The position numbers and the translations under genes were made by a program. Under the pieces are notes generated by a model, which was not told the DNA's origin, searched no databases, and was given only the letters and a program-made list of their open reading frames with translations. This document shows, piece by piece, positions 15,282 through 23,063 of a DNA stretch of 33,377 nucleotides (its first letter is position 1; each line of letters begins with the position of its first letter). This DNA is from an uncultured Bacteroidaceae bacterium (lineage in GTDB: Bacteria; Bacteroidota; Bacteroidia; Bacteroidales; Bacteroidaceae), in assembly GCA_939800445.1 (NCBI GenBank), contig CALNGU010000020.1, forward strand, positions 1 to 33,377, in the 5' to 3' direction.

Positions 15282-16719
15282 CGGCAACGCGTTTGAGCCC
15301 CTTCTCCTCGGCAAGGCGGGTCACGAAGTCCAGAGCCGCCTCACGCTCGTTGGGGATGCTCCCGTCGAGGATGGCATCTTTGACCGCACTGCGCAGTTCG
15401 CCGACCATCCGTCCTTGCGACAGGCCGAACATCAGCATGATGTCATTGCCATCGATGGGCAGTTTGAAGTTCCTTATGTGGTCTTTCTCCTCTATGTCTT
15501 TCAGCTTCTGCCTGACAAGCTCGAAGTTGGCATAGAACTTCCTCTTCCTCTCAGCGTTCCTCGACGTGATGTCCGCCTCACAGAGTGTCATCAGGTCATC
15601 TATGTCATCGCCTGCTTCAAAGAGCAACCGCCTGACGGCAGAGTCCGTCACCTTGTCCTCGGACAGGACTATCGGCCGCATATGCAGTTCGACGAGTTTC
15701 TGGACATACTTCATTTTCTCGTTCAGCGGCAGTTTCAACCGCTTGAATATCCCCGGCACCATCTTGGCACCTATGAAGTTGTGGTTGTGGAATGTCCACC
15801 CCGCCACGTTGTCCCACCGCTTGCATTGCGGTTTGGCAATGTCGTGGAGCAGGGCAGCCCAGCGCAGCCACAGGTTGTCGCTCTCCTTGGCGATGTTGTC
15901 CACCACCTGCAACGTGTGGTAGAAATTGTCCTTGTGCCCCCTCCCGTTGCGCGACTCGACACCTTGCAGGCGTTTCAGCTCAGGGAAAATCTCATCCAAC
16001 AGCCCCGTCTCGTCCAACAGCACGAGACCGATGGACGGTGTGCGTGCCATCATTATCTTGTTGAATTCGTCAATGACACGCTCCATAGAGACAATCTCGA
16101 TGCGCTTGGCATTGGTCTTGATGGCTTCAAACGCCTCGTCATCCATGGTGAAGTTGAGTTGCGTGGCAAACCTGACGCACCTCATCATGCGCAGCGGGTC
16201 GTCTGAGAATGTGACTTCCGACGGCGCAGGAGTGCGCAGGACGCGGTCCTCCAAGTCGGTCAACCCGTCAAACGGGTCAACCAGCACGCCGAAACGCTCT
16301 TTGTTGAGGCACACGGCCAGGGCATTGACAGTGAAGTCGCGGCGGTACTGGTCCTCCTCCAACGTGCCGTCCTCGACGATGGGTTTGCGGGAGTCGCGCT
16401 GGTAGGATTCCCTGCGTGCACCGACAAACTCCAGTTCAAGACCCTTGTACTTGATTTGCGCAGTCCCGAAGTTCTTGAAAACCGAGAGGTGAGCACCCTT
16501 GCCGAGCCTCTTGGCGAGTGTCTCGGCCATCTTTATGCCGCTGCCCACCACCACGACATCGATGTCGCATGACGGGCGGCGCAAGAAGATGTCGCGCACA
16601 TAGCCCCCGACGGCATAACACTCATAACCAAGGCTGTCGGCCGTCTCGGAAATCACGGCGAAGACGGGCTTGTCAAAAGCCTTGGCTATCTTGTCTAACA
16701 TCTGGTTCATCTTGCTCAT
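15268..16719 (-). CDS. cca: CCA tRNA nucleotidyltransferase/poly(A) polymerase family with HD domain
   Basis: A class II nucleotidyltransferase that probably adds or repairs the 3' CCA of tRNAs. This matters here because the tRNA-Arg gene in the window does not encode CCA. The NTase head shows the GG motif (AVGGYVRD, Gly38-Gly39) and metal-binding Asp52 and Asp54 in CDIDVVV. RRDFTVNALAV and DPLRMMRCVRFA are the following family motifs, and a C-terminal HD domain contains NFYHTLQVV and WAALLHDIAKP. From ATG 16719 it has 483 residues. Starts at 16719 and 16710 are both possible. A -7 box at 16726-16733 leaves almost no leader for the first, which favours 16710 or near-leaderless translation. 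It heads the mnmA-subtilase-xseAB operon. Confidence 0.93.
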   Translation of the reverse strand: MSKMNQMLDKIAKAFDKPVFAVISETADSLGYECYAVGGYVRDIFLRRPSCDIDVVVVGSGIKMAETLAKRLGKGAHLSVFKNFGTAQIKYKGLELEFVGARRESYQRDSRKPIVEDGTLEEDQYRRDFTVNALAVCLNKERFGVLVDPFDGLTDLEDRVLRTPAPSEVTFSDDPLRMMRCVRFATQLNFTMDDEAFEAIKTNAKRIEIVSMERVIDEFNKIMMARTPSIGLVLLDETGLLDEIFPELKRLQGVESRNGRGHKDNFYHTLQVVDNIAKESDNLWLRWAALLHDIAKPQCKRWDNVAGWTFHNHNFIGAKMVPGIFKRLKLPLNEKMKYVQKLVELHMRPIVLSEDKVTDSAVRRLLFEAGDDIDDLMTLCEADITSRNAERKRKFYANFELVRQKLKDIEEKDHIRNFKLPIDGNDIMLMFGLSQGRMVGELRSAVKDAILDGSIPNEREAALDFVTRLAEEKGLKRVADDKQ

Positions 16720-16725
16720 AACGCG

Positions 16726-16733
16726 CAAAAATA
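16726..16733 (-). promoter_or_regulatory. -7 promoter box for the cca operon
   Basis: On the minus strand this reads TATTTTTG, an exact TAnnTTTG match. It lies 6 bp before ATG 16719 and 15 bp before ATG 16710. Confidence 0.6.
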
Positions 16734-16776
16734 CATAATAAGTGGAAATGGCGGCGACGGCAAACCATATTAATGT

Positions 16777-16784
16777 TACATTTG
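16777..16784 (+). promoter_or_regulatory. -7 promoter box for the lipoprotein gene at 16.8 kb
   Basis: TACATTTG matches TAnnTTTG exactly and ends 23 bp before the ATG at 16808. It is divergent from the cca promoter about 45 bp away. Confidence 0.7.
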
Positions 16785-16807
16785 CGGCAACCTAACACAC
16801 CAAGACA

Positions 16808-17656
16808 ATGAGGACGACAATCATGCTCGCGGTGCTGGCAATGCTCGCCATGGCATCGTGCAACAACCAGGACAAGCAAGCGGAAGCACTCTACCGCGAG
16901 GCGGAAACGCTGTTTGAACAAAAGGACTACAACGCGGCGAAAATCATGATTGACAGCATCAAGACGGCCTGTCCCAAGGCATTCGACACACGCAAGAAGG
17001 CAATCGGGCTGATGCAACGCGTCGAACTGGCCGAGCAGCAACGCTCCGTCGCCTACCTCGACAGCCTCGCCAGCGTGTGGCAGCAGGCATTTGACGAAAT
17101 CAAGGGCAGATACCTGTACAGGAAGAACCCCGAATACCAGGACAAAGGCACATTCATCGTCCCGTCGCAGGACCTCGCCCGCAACAACAACCGCACCATG
17201 CTCGTCGCCAGCACGGACGAGGATGGAGTGATGCGCCTCACATCAGTGCTCGTCGGCCGCCCCATCGACCACCACGTCCTCAAGGTGACGCTCAGGGCAG
17301 ACGGGACATTCGCCGAGACACGGCGCAGCGACCTCTACTACACCTCCACTCATCTCGGCGTTGTCACCGAGAAAGCCGAGTTTGAAGTCGGGCGCACCGA
17401 CGGAGGCCTCGTCGATTTCATCCTCGCCAACCAAGGCAAACCCCTCACCATCGAGTGCCAAGGCTCAAGGACGGCGACACGGCAGCTCACCAAACAGGAA
17501 AAAGACGCCATAGCGTCAGTCCACCAGCTCGCCAACGTGCTCGCCAACCTGCACACCATCGCACAGCAGAGGACAGAGGCGGAAAACAAAATCAACTTCA
17601 TCAAAGCCCGCATGAGCGAATCGTCCGGCGCGGTCAAGGCACTGGACGCACGATGA
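16808..17656 (+). CDS. lipoprotein of unknown function with coiled-coil segments
   Basis: A 282-residue protein beginning MRTTIMLAVLAMLAMASC, a clear lipoprotein signal with the lipobox Cys at residue 18. The next 80 residues are helical and TPR-like (AEALYREAETLFEQKDYNAAKIMIDSIK). A middle beta-rich part follows (FIVPSQDLARNNNRTMLVASTDEDG..LKVTLRADGTFAETRRSDLYY). A helical tail with coiled-coil character ends the protein (LTKQEKDAIASVHQLANVLANLHTIAQQRTEAENKINFIKARM). I do not recognise the family, though similar proteins exist in Bacteroidales. It is a single-gene unit with its own -7 box, divergent from cca, and no close downstream partner. Probably envelope-anchored. Confidence 0.85.
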   Translation: MRTTIMLAVLAMLAMASCNNQDKQAEALYREAETLFEQKDYNAAKIMIDSIKTACPKAFDTRKKAIGLMQRVELAEQQRSVAYLDSLASVWQQAFDEIKGRYLYRKNPEYQDKGTFIVPSQDLARNNNRTMLVASTDEDGVMRLTSVLVGRPIDHHVLKVTLRADGTFAETRRSDLYYTSTHLGVVTEKAEFEVGRTDGGLVDFILANQGKPLTIECQGSRTATRQLTKQEKDAIASVHQLANVLANLHTIAQQRTEAENKINFIKARMSESSGAVKALDAR

Positions 17657-17693
17657 CGGCAAGCACGTCAGGACACCGCCGCCATGACAAGCG

Positions 17694-17712
17694 TTGTTAG
17701 TCGGACTAACAA
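17694..17712. promoter_or_regulatory. 19-bp palindrome TTGTTAGT-cgg-ACTAACAA
   Basis: TTGTTAGT (17694-17701) and ACTAACAA (17705-17712) are exact complements around a 3-base centre. The palindrome is 38 bp past the lipoprotein stop, with no T tract on either strand. It resembles an operator for a dimeric repressor (DtxR- or MarR-type sites have this general form). It could equally be a small hairpin. No gene start is near enough to make the operator reading compelling. Confidence 0.4.
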
Positions 17713-17877
17713 GGCGAGCCACGACGGCATCATCCGATGGCATGGGCAAAAGATGCGTATGCCCCGTCTCCAGACACGCCTTGCTTGCCGGAAAAGCAAT
17801 GGATGCTCCCGTCTGTGACAAAGCATATTTCACAGAAAAGCAGTGCATATCCCCAGTCATCACGCCACAGGATACAC

Positions 17878-17918
17878 ACAAAAAGAATGGAGGTAGCGGC
17901 CGTCAGCGCGCTACCTCC
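17878..17918 (-). terminator. intrinsic terminator of the manA operon
   Basis: GGAGGTAGCG (17889-17898) pairs perfectly with CGCTACCTCC (17909-17918). On the minus strand the stem is followed by ATTCTTTTTGTG. It lies 26 bp beyond the manA stop. Confidence 0.88.
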
Positions 17919-17944
17919 ATCATCTCTTGGTCGGTTGTCGATGC

Positions 17945-18913
17945 TCAGACGTAGGTCTCAAGTATCTTGACACTGCCGTCAGGGACAATCGTGACATCCT
18001 GCGTCGTCGCCGCAAGGAGGATTGTCTCACCGGCGTGGACGCTCACCTCGTTGCCCTCGTTGTCGGTTATCGTCGCCTTGCCCTCCATGCAGATGAGCAC
18101 GACGAATGAGTCAAGCTCTGAGTAGTCGCAGGTTATCTGCTCGGTCAGGTCATAGACGGAGGTCGTGAAATAGGGGCAAGCCACTATCTCGACAGGCTCG
18201 TTCTTGACGGGGGTGTAGTGAGTGCGGTAGTCGTCCTGCACCTCATAGTCGATGGCATCCTTGGCCAGCTCGGTGTGGAGCTCACGCGTGTTGCCGTTGG
18301 CATCCTTGCGGTTGAAGTCGAAGATGCGGTAGGTGATGTCGGACGTCTCCTGTATCTCGGCTATGAACGCACCTGCCCCGATGCTGTGCACGCGGCCAGC
18401 TGGGAGGAAAAAGACATCGCCCGGGTGAATCTCGTACTCGCTGAGCAGGTCAGTGATGGTCGAGTTGGCGACACTGTCCTTGTATTCCCTCGGGGTCACT
18501 TGCTTGGCAAAGCCAGAACGGAGCTTCGCGCCGTCGGCAGCGTCCATGACATACCACATCTCGGTCTTGCCGAGCGAGTTGTGGCGTTTCTTTGCCAGTT
18601 CGTCATTGGGGTGCACCTGGATTGACAGGTCCTGGCGCGCGTCAATGAATTTGATGAGCAGGGGGAATGTCGTGTTGAAACGTTTGAACACGCTCTCGCC
18701 TACCAAGTCCTCGCGCTGTGCGTTGATGAGCTCACGCAGTGTCATGCCGGCAAACTCGCCGTTGGCCACGACCGACTCGTTGCCTGGCACGCCTGAGAGT
18801 TCCCAGCTTTCGCCGACATTCTTCAAATCACTGTCCAATCCCTTGAACGGGATTATCCTGTCACCGCCCCAAATAGTCTGTTTGAGGATGGGTTTGAATT
18901 TTAAGGGGTACAT
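17945..18913 (-). CDS. manA: mannose-6-phosphate isomerase, class I
   Basis: A zinc-dependent cupin isomerase interconverting mannose-6-phosphate and fructose-6-phosphate. Its 322 residues match the short bacterial class I form. The four metal ligands are visible: Gln99 and His101 in SIQVHPND, Glu118 in KTEMWYV, and His176 in PAGRVHSIG. IWGGDRI near 14-20 and GESWELS at 34-40 are further landmarks. The product feeds GDP-mannose/fucose synthesis or glycolysis. It starts 9 bp after the zinc-ribbon gene and ends at a strong terminator, so it is the last gene of a three-gene unit. Cytoplasmic. Confidence 0.96.
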   Translation of the reverse strand: MYPLKFKPILKQTIWGGDRIIPFKGLDSDLKNVGESWELSGVPGNESVVANGEFAGMTLRELINAQREDLVGESVFKRFNTTFPLLIKFIDARQDLSIQVHPNDELAKKRHNSLGKTEMWYVMDAADGAKLRSGFAKQVTPREYKDSVANSTITDLLSEYEIHPGDVFFLPAGRVHSIGAGAFIAEIQETSDITYRIFDFNRKDANGNTRELHTELAKDAIDYEVQDDYRTHYTPVKNEPVEIVACPYFTTSVYDLTEQITCDYSELDSFVVLICMEGKATITDNEGNEVSVHAGETILLAATTQDVTIVPDGSVKILETYV

Positions 18914-18922
18914 TTTTCTTTG

Positions 18923-19717
18923 TTATTGGTTAACTTCGTTTTTCTTGTCCTTGTCTTCCACCTCGGCTGCAAGCTCGGGGTCGATCATGATGCGTCCGCA
19001 GTATTCGCAGACGATGATTTTCTTTCTCATCCTGATGTCGAGCTGCCTCTGTGGCGGAATCTTGTTGAAGCATCCGCCGCAAGCACCACGCTGGACATCG
19101 ACGATACCGAGACCGTTGTGCGAGTTCTTGCGGATTTTCTTGAACGCCTGGAGCAGGCGCGGCTCAATCTTCGACTCGAGTTCCTTGACTTCGTCGCGCA
19201 GTTTCTCTTCCTCCTGCTTGGTCTCTGCCACGATTTCATCCAGTTCCTTTTTCTTCACCTCAAGGTCTTTGCTCCTCTCATCGACGGCGGTCATGCTCCT
19301 TTGCAATTCCTCGGACTTTGCGGCTTCCTCGGCTGTGAATTCCTTGATTTTCTTCTCGCAAAGCTCGACTTCGAGTGTCTGGTATTCGACCTCCTTGGTC
19401 AGGAAATCAAACTCACGGCTGTTCTTGACGTTGTTTTGCTGCTCTTTGTACTTTGCTATCTGCGCATTTGACTCGGCGATTTTGCCCTTTTGCGCGTTGA
19501 TGTTGTCCTTGAGCGTAGCCATGTCGGCCTTTATCTTTTCAATCCTCGTCGTCAGCCCGGCAATCTCATCTTCCAGGTCTTGCACTTCGAGTGGCAACTC
19601 TCCGCGCAAAGTCTTGATTCTGTCGATGGCTGACAGCTTGACTTGCAACTCGTAGAGATGTTTCAACCTTTCTTCAACCGAATAATCGTTGATGTCTTTC
19701 TTTGCTTCTTTCGCCAT
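18923..19717 (-). CDS. coiled-coil protein with C4 zinc ribbon (COG1579 type)
   Basis: A 264-residue protein. About 185 residues of nearly unbroken coiled coil (LYELQVKLSAIDRIKTLRGE.. to ..LRDEVKELESKIEPRLLQAF) lead into a four-cysteine zinc ribbon with Cys213 and Cys216 (CGGC) and Cys237 and Cys240 (CEYC). This is the C4-type zinc-ribbon family found across bacteria, with a general role in nucleic-acid or ribosome-linked processes that is not settled for Bacteroidales. It starts one base after the nif3-like stop and ends 9 bp before manA, so it is the middle gene of a compact operon. The pairing with the Nif3-like gene is common in Bacteroidota. Cytoplasmic. Confidence 0.9.
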   Translation of the reverse strand: MAKEAKKDINDYSVEERLKHLYELQVKLSAIDRIKTLRGELPLEVQDLEDEIAGLTTRIEKIKADMATLKDNINAQKGKIAESNAQIAKYKEQQNNVKNSREFDFLTKEVEYQTLEVELCEKKIKEFTAEEAAKSEELQRSMTAVDERSKDLEVKKKELDEIVAETKQEEEKLRDEVKELESKIEPRLLQAFKKIRKNSHNGLGIVDVQRGACGGCFNKIPPQRQLDIRMRKKIIVCEYCGRIMIDPELAAEVEDKDKKNEVNQ

Positions 19718-19718
19718 T

Positions 19719-20822
19719 TTATATATATTTTTTTAAGTTTGATGCTCGTTCAGCCAACTTCACCTTGAGCGAAGGGAAGAGGCGGGACAAATAGTCGCGA
19801 AGCAGATGCTGTGTGAACTGCTCGCTCTCGTAGTGTCCCAGTTCGACAAGGATGATTTTGTCCTCGTTGCCGCAAAACTCATGGTACTTGATTTCCCCGG
19901 TAACGTACACGTCAGCCTTGGCACGCAATGCGTCGCCTATCAGGAACGCACCAGCCCCGCCACACAACGCCACCCGGCTGACCATGCGGGCGGTGTCACC
20001 GGAATAGGCAAGGGTGTGCACGCCGAATGTCTCCTTCAGCCCCCGCATGAAGTCCATTGCCGGAACTGGCGAGGACAGACAACCGACCAACCCTGATCCT
20101 ATGCCAGTGGATGAAGAGTCAATGGGATAGATGTCATAAGCAGGCATCTCATAGGGATGTTTGGACAAAAGCGTGCCAAGCACCTTTCCCTTGAGATGTG
20201 CCGGGAAGACCATTTCAAGCCTGGTCTCGGGTTCGCGGTGCAATTCCCCTACCTTCCCGACATACGGGTCAGCACCATCCTTGGCTCGGAATGTTCCTAT
20301 CCCGTCATGGGAAAAGGAGCATGAGTCATAGTTGCCTATGCGGCCACAACCGGCATCCGACAACGCCGCGCGGAGGCTGTCCGCAGCAGCCCTCGGGACG
20401 AATGTGACGAGTTTCATCAACGTGCCGTCCATCGGGCGCAACACTTCCGTATTCCTTAAACCCATCTTTTGCGCAATCATGGCATTGACACCTCTCGGGT
20501 CATTGTCAAGACAGGTGTGGGCGGAATATATGGTGATGCCATTCCTGATAGCCTTCATCAGGCAACGGCCGACGTAGGTCGTATCCGTAATCTTCTTGAC
20601 TGGTGAGAATATCAATGGGTGGTGGGACACTATGAGGTTATAGCCCTCGTCTATCGCCTCGTCAATGACCGCTTCGGTCACGTCAAGACAAAACAAAGCC
20701 CCTGCGGTTTCAGTCCTTGTTAATCCAACCTGAATGCCAGAATTGTCGTAGGATTCCTGTTGGGACAAAGGAGCTAATCTCTCAAGGGCATCAAGGATAT
20801 CTCCAATTATCATACTTGCCAT
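19719..20822 (-). CDS. Nif3-like dinuclear metal-centre protein (YbgI/YqfO family)
   Basis: A 367-residue member of the NIF3 family, hexameric proteins with a two-metal site. They have been linked to GTP cyclohydrolase I type 2 chemistry, but their role is generally uncertain. Metal-binding landmarks are His67-His68 in SHHPLIF, His102 and Asp106 in SAHTCLDND, and a C-terminal HYESEQF. About 130 residues between the two halves (VTFVPRAAADSLRAALSDAGCG..GNYDSCSF) match the extra YqfO/CutA-like insert of the longer family members. ATG 20822 is used; ATG 20813 (MIIGDILDAL) is also plausible. A -7 box lies just upstream and the zinc-ribbon gene follows one base downstream. Cytoplasmic. Confidence 0.93.
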   Translation of the reverse strand: MASMIIGDILDALERLAPLSQQESYDNSGIQVGLTRTETAGALFCLDVTEAVIDEAIDEGYNLIVSHHPLIFSPVKKITDTTYVGRCLMKAIRNGITIYSAHTCLDNDPRGVNAMIAQKMGLRNTEVLRPMDGTLMKLVTFVPRAAADSLRAALSDAGCGRIGNYDSCSFSHDGIGTFRAKDGADPYVGKVGELHREPETRLEMVFPAHLKGKVLGTLLSKHPYEMPAYDIYPIDSSSTGIGSGLVGCLSSPVPAMDFMRGLKETFGVHTLAYSGDTARMVSRVALCGGAGAFLIGDALRAKADVYVTGEIKYHEFCGNEDKIILVELGHYESEQFTQHLLRDYLSRLFPSLKVKLAERASNLKKYI

Positions 20823-20835
20823 ACGTATGTCGGTG

Positions 20836-20843
20836 CAAAGATA
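20836..20843 (-). promoter_or_regulatory. -7 promoter box for the nif3-like operon
   Basis: On the minus strand this reads TATCTTTG, an exact TAnnTTTG match. It ends 13 bp before ATG 20822. Confidence 0.65.
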
Positions 20844-20911
20844 TATAAAAAAGGAAGTTACTTAAATGACTAACCAAAAGATTTGCTTTGCACCCGGCAC
20901 GGCATAGGCAA

Positions 20912-22252
20912 TCAGACCGACGGGAGACTGTTGCCTATTATCTTGCGATAGAGGTCGAGAGCATAGACATCGGTCATACCGGATATGTAGTCGAGGACTG
21001 CCATCACTTTGCCATAAAGCGTCGGGGAGTCAATTTCATACTGTTCGGACACACGCTTTATGAGCAGCTTAGAGTATGCTTTGTCGGGATGTGTGACTGC
21101 CTCAATCAAAAGTTCGAGCAGAGTGTATATGACTTTGTAACCCGCCATCTCGACATCCAACACCTGCTTCGCACGGTAGATTCGTGCATACGCCACCTTG
21201 GTACATTCCCTGTACGCCATGCAGGGACGGTCAGAGATTATATCAATGAGCGGTCTGGACAATTGCCCACTCAGAATCTTCTCCTCATTGGCAAGGAAAG
21301 CATTGGTACATTCAGCTATCAATTTACCTATGGTGGCGGAACGGAGGTAGGCAATCTTCTCATTCTCGTCATCCACAATTTTCAGGTTCTTGACGAGGCT
21401 GTCGAGCCTTTTGCCATCAAAATAAGCGAGCAACAGGTCACGGGTCTGGTCAAACGACAATATCTTCAACTTAAAGGCATCCTCTATGTCCATTATCTGA
21501 TAGCAGATGTCATCAGCCGCCTCAACCAGCCATACGAATGGATGCCGCGCATAAAGACCGGTCGCATCATCAAGCTTGACTATGCCAAGGCGAGTGGCTA
21601 TCTTCTCATAATTCTCACGCTCGCTTATGAAGAAACCGAACTTTTTTTTATCAGTAATGGATGATGAAGGATAAGGATACTTCACTATCGATGCCAGGGT
21701 AGAATACGTAAGGGCAAACCCGCCAGGCCGCCTGCCTTTGAAACGGTGGGACAAGAGACGGAAAGCATTGGCATTCCCCTCAAAATTCGTCACATCAGCC
21801 CACTGCTCACCATTCAAGAATTCGCGCAACTCAAGTCCTTTGCCTTCAGAAAAGTAGGAAGCGATGGCATTCTCTCCCGAATGACCAAAAGGAGGATTAC
21901 CCATGTCATGCGCCAGACAAGCCGCAGAGACGATATGCCCTGCCTCAGACAGATAGGAATGAGTGGCAAGCTCAGGACGTTTGGCCGTCAAAGCAAGAGC
22001 CACATTGTTGCCGAGCGAGCGTCCCACACAAGAAACCTCAAGACTATGCGTCAAGCGATTGTGAACGAAAATGCTGCCAGGCAAAGGAAACACCTGCGTC
22101 TTGTTCTGCAAACGACGGAAAGGAGAAGAGAAGATGAGACGGTCATAATCACGAAGGAATTCCGAGCGGTTGTCCGCCCTCTCCTCATGGAATTCCTCAA
22201 GTCCGAAACGGACGGGTGAGACCAACCTCTCCCATGTCATAATCTGCTGCAT
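20912..22252 (-). CDS. dgt: dNTP triphosphohydrolase (dGTPase-like)
   Basis: An HD-domain enzyme that removes the intact triphosphate from dNTPs, keeping precursor pools in balance. At 446 residues it has the usual length. The metal-binding HD residues are His69 in HNRLTHSLEV and His115-Asp116 in LAHDMGNPPFGH. The upstream DRLIFSSPFRRLQNKTQVFPLP block is the standard Dgt signature. ATG 22252 is used here; ATG 22240 (MTWERLVSPVRFG) gives the start seen in relatives and is a good alternative. It follows the TrmH-like gene by 26 bp on the same strand and probably shares its transcript. Dgt (dGTP-specific) cannot be separated from a broader dNTPase by eye. Cytoplasmic. Confidence 0.93.
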   Translation of the reverse strand: MQQIMTWERLVSPVRFGLEEFHEERADNRSEFLRDYDRLIFSSPFRRLQNKTQVFPLPGSIFVHNRLTHSLEVSCVGRSLGNNVALALTAKRPELATHSYLSEAGHIVSAACLAHDMGNPPFGHSGENAIASYFSEGKGLELREFLNGEQWADVTNFEGNANAFRLLSHRFKGRRPGGFALTYSTLASIVKYPYPSSSITDKKKFGFFISERENYEKIATRLGIVKLDDATGLYARHPFVWLVEAADDICYQIMDIEDAFKLKILSFDQTRDLLLAYFDGKRLDSLVKNLKIVDDENEKIAYLRSATIGKLIAECTNAFLANEEKILSGQLSRPLIDIISDRPCMAYRECTKVAYARIYRAKQVLDVEMAGYKVIYTLLELLIEAVTHPDKAYSKLLIKRVSEQYEIDSPTLYGKVMAVLDYISGMTDVYALDLYRKIIGNSLPSV

Positions 22253-22278
22253 AACATTTCAAATCTTTACAGTTACTC

Positions 22279-23052
22279 TCAAATGGCCTTCAACATTCGC
22301 CTCCTGAACTCCGAGCAGACAATAGCTGTCGCCATGGCGACATTGAGCGACTCGGGACGCGAACCATCATGGGGGGAAAGCGGTATGGACAGCCTTTCGC
22401 CAATAAAGCACTGCGTCTCGGCAGAGATTCCGTTTCCCTCATTGCCCATGACTATGACAGCGTCATCAGGCAATTCGCTACCATATACATTATCCCCATC
22501 CATGAAAGTCCCGAAGACTTTCATGCTTTCGGGCAGTGCCGGGAAAAATTCCTTGGCCGCACAATAATGCACATTGACCCTTGCAAGCGACCCCATCGTG
22601 GCCTGAACCACCTTCGGGTTATAGACATCGGCGCTGCCCTCGGAACAAAACAGATGGACTATGCCAAACCAATCGGCAACCCTGATGATTGTACCGAGAT
22701 TTCCTGGGTCTTGCACATTGTCGAGGAAAAGGGTCAGTCCGGACAATTGGCCTATGCACACGCCATCATTTGCCGGACGTTTACGAAACAATGCTATCAC
22801 ATCCTGCGGGTTCTTCAGCAGGCTCGCTTTCCTGATTTCATCATGCGAAGCCTCGACCAATTCACGACAAGAGCCGAGCCGCACGGCATTCGCTGAAAGC
22901 CATCCAGGATCTGCGGCCACCAATTCGCAGCCAAAGGCATCAATCAAGTCGAGTACGGACTTTCCACCTTCGACTACAAACAGGCCTGTCTCTTCCCTCC
23001 CCTTTTTGGAGTCAAGCGATTTGATTAATTTTATCTTGCTTTTACTGAGCAT
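22279..23052 (-). CDS. TrmH/SpoU family RNA methyltransferase
   Basis: A SPOUT-class 2'-O-ribose methyltransferase of 257 residues using SAM. The knotted catalytic domain shows all three motifs: DNVQDPGNLGTIIR at 111-124, IVMGNEGNGIS at about 198-208, and the C-terminal SLNVAMATAI at about 234-243. An N-terminal domain of about 95 residues (VVEGGKSVLDLI..) resembles the substrate-binding domain of RlmB/TsnR-like enzymes. The RNA target (rRNA or tRNA) cannot be read from sequence. It starts 11 bp after the stop of the M6 protease and lies 26 bp before dgt. Cytoplasmic. Confidence 0.93.
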   Translation of the reverse strand: MLSKSKIKLIKSLDSKKGREETGLFVVEGGKSVLDLIDAFGCELVAADPGWLSANAVRLGSCRELVEASHDEIRKASLLKNPQDVIALFRKRPANDGVCIGQLSGLTLFLDNVQDPGNLGTIIRVADWFGIVHLFCSEGSADVYNPKVVQATMGSLARVNVHYCAAKEFFPALPESMKVFGTFMDGDNVYGSELPDDAVIVMGNEGNGISAETQCFIGERLSIPLSPHDGSRPESLNVAMATAIVCSEFRRRMLKAI

Positions 23053-23063
23053 CCTGGATGGTA

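Noticed and set aside
17694-17970. Small ORFs in the gap before manA
   Set aside because: They run through the manA terminator and show no signal peptide, domain or promoter.
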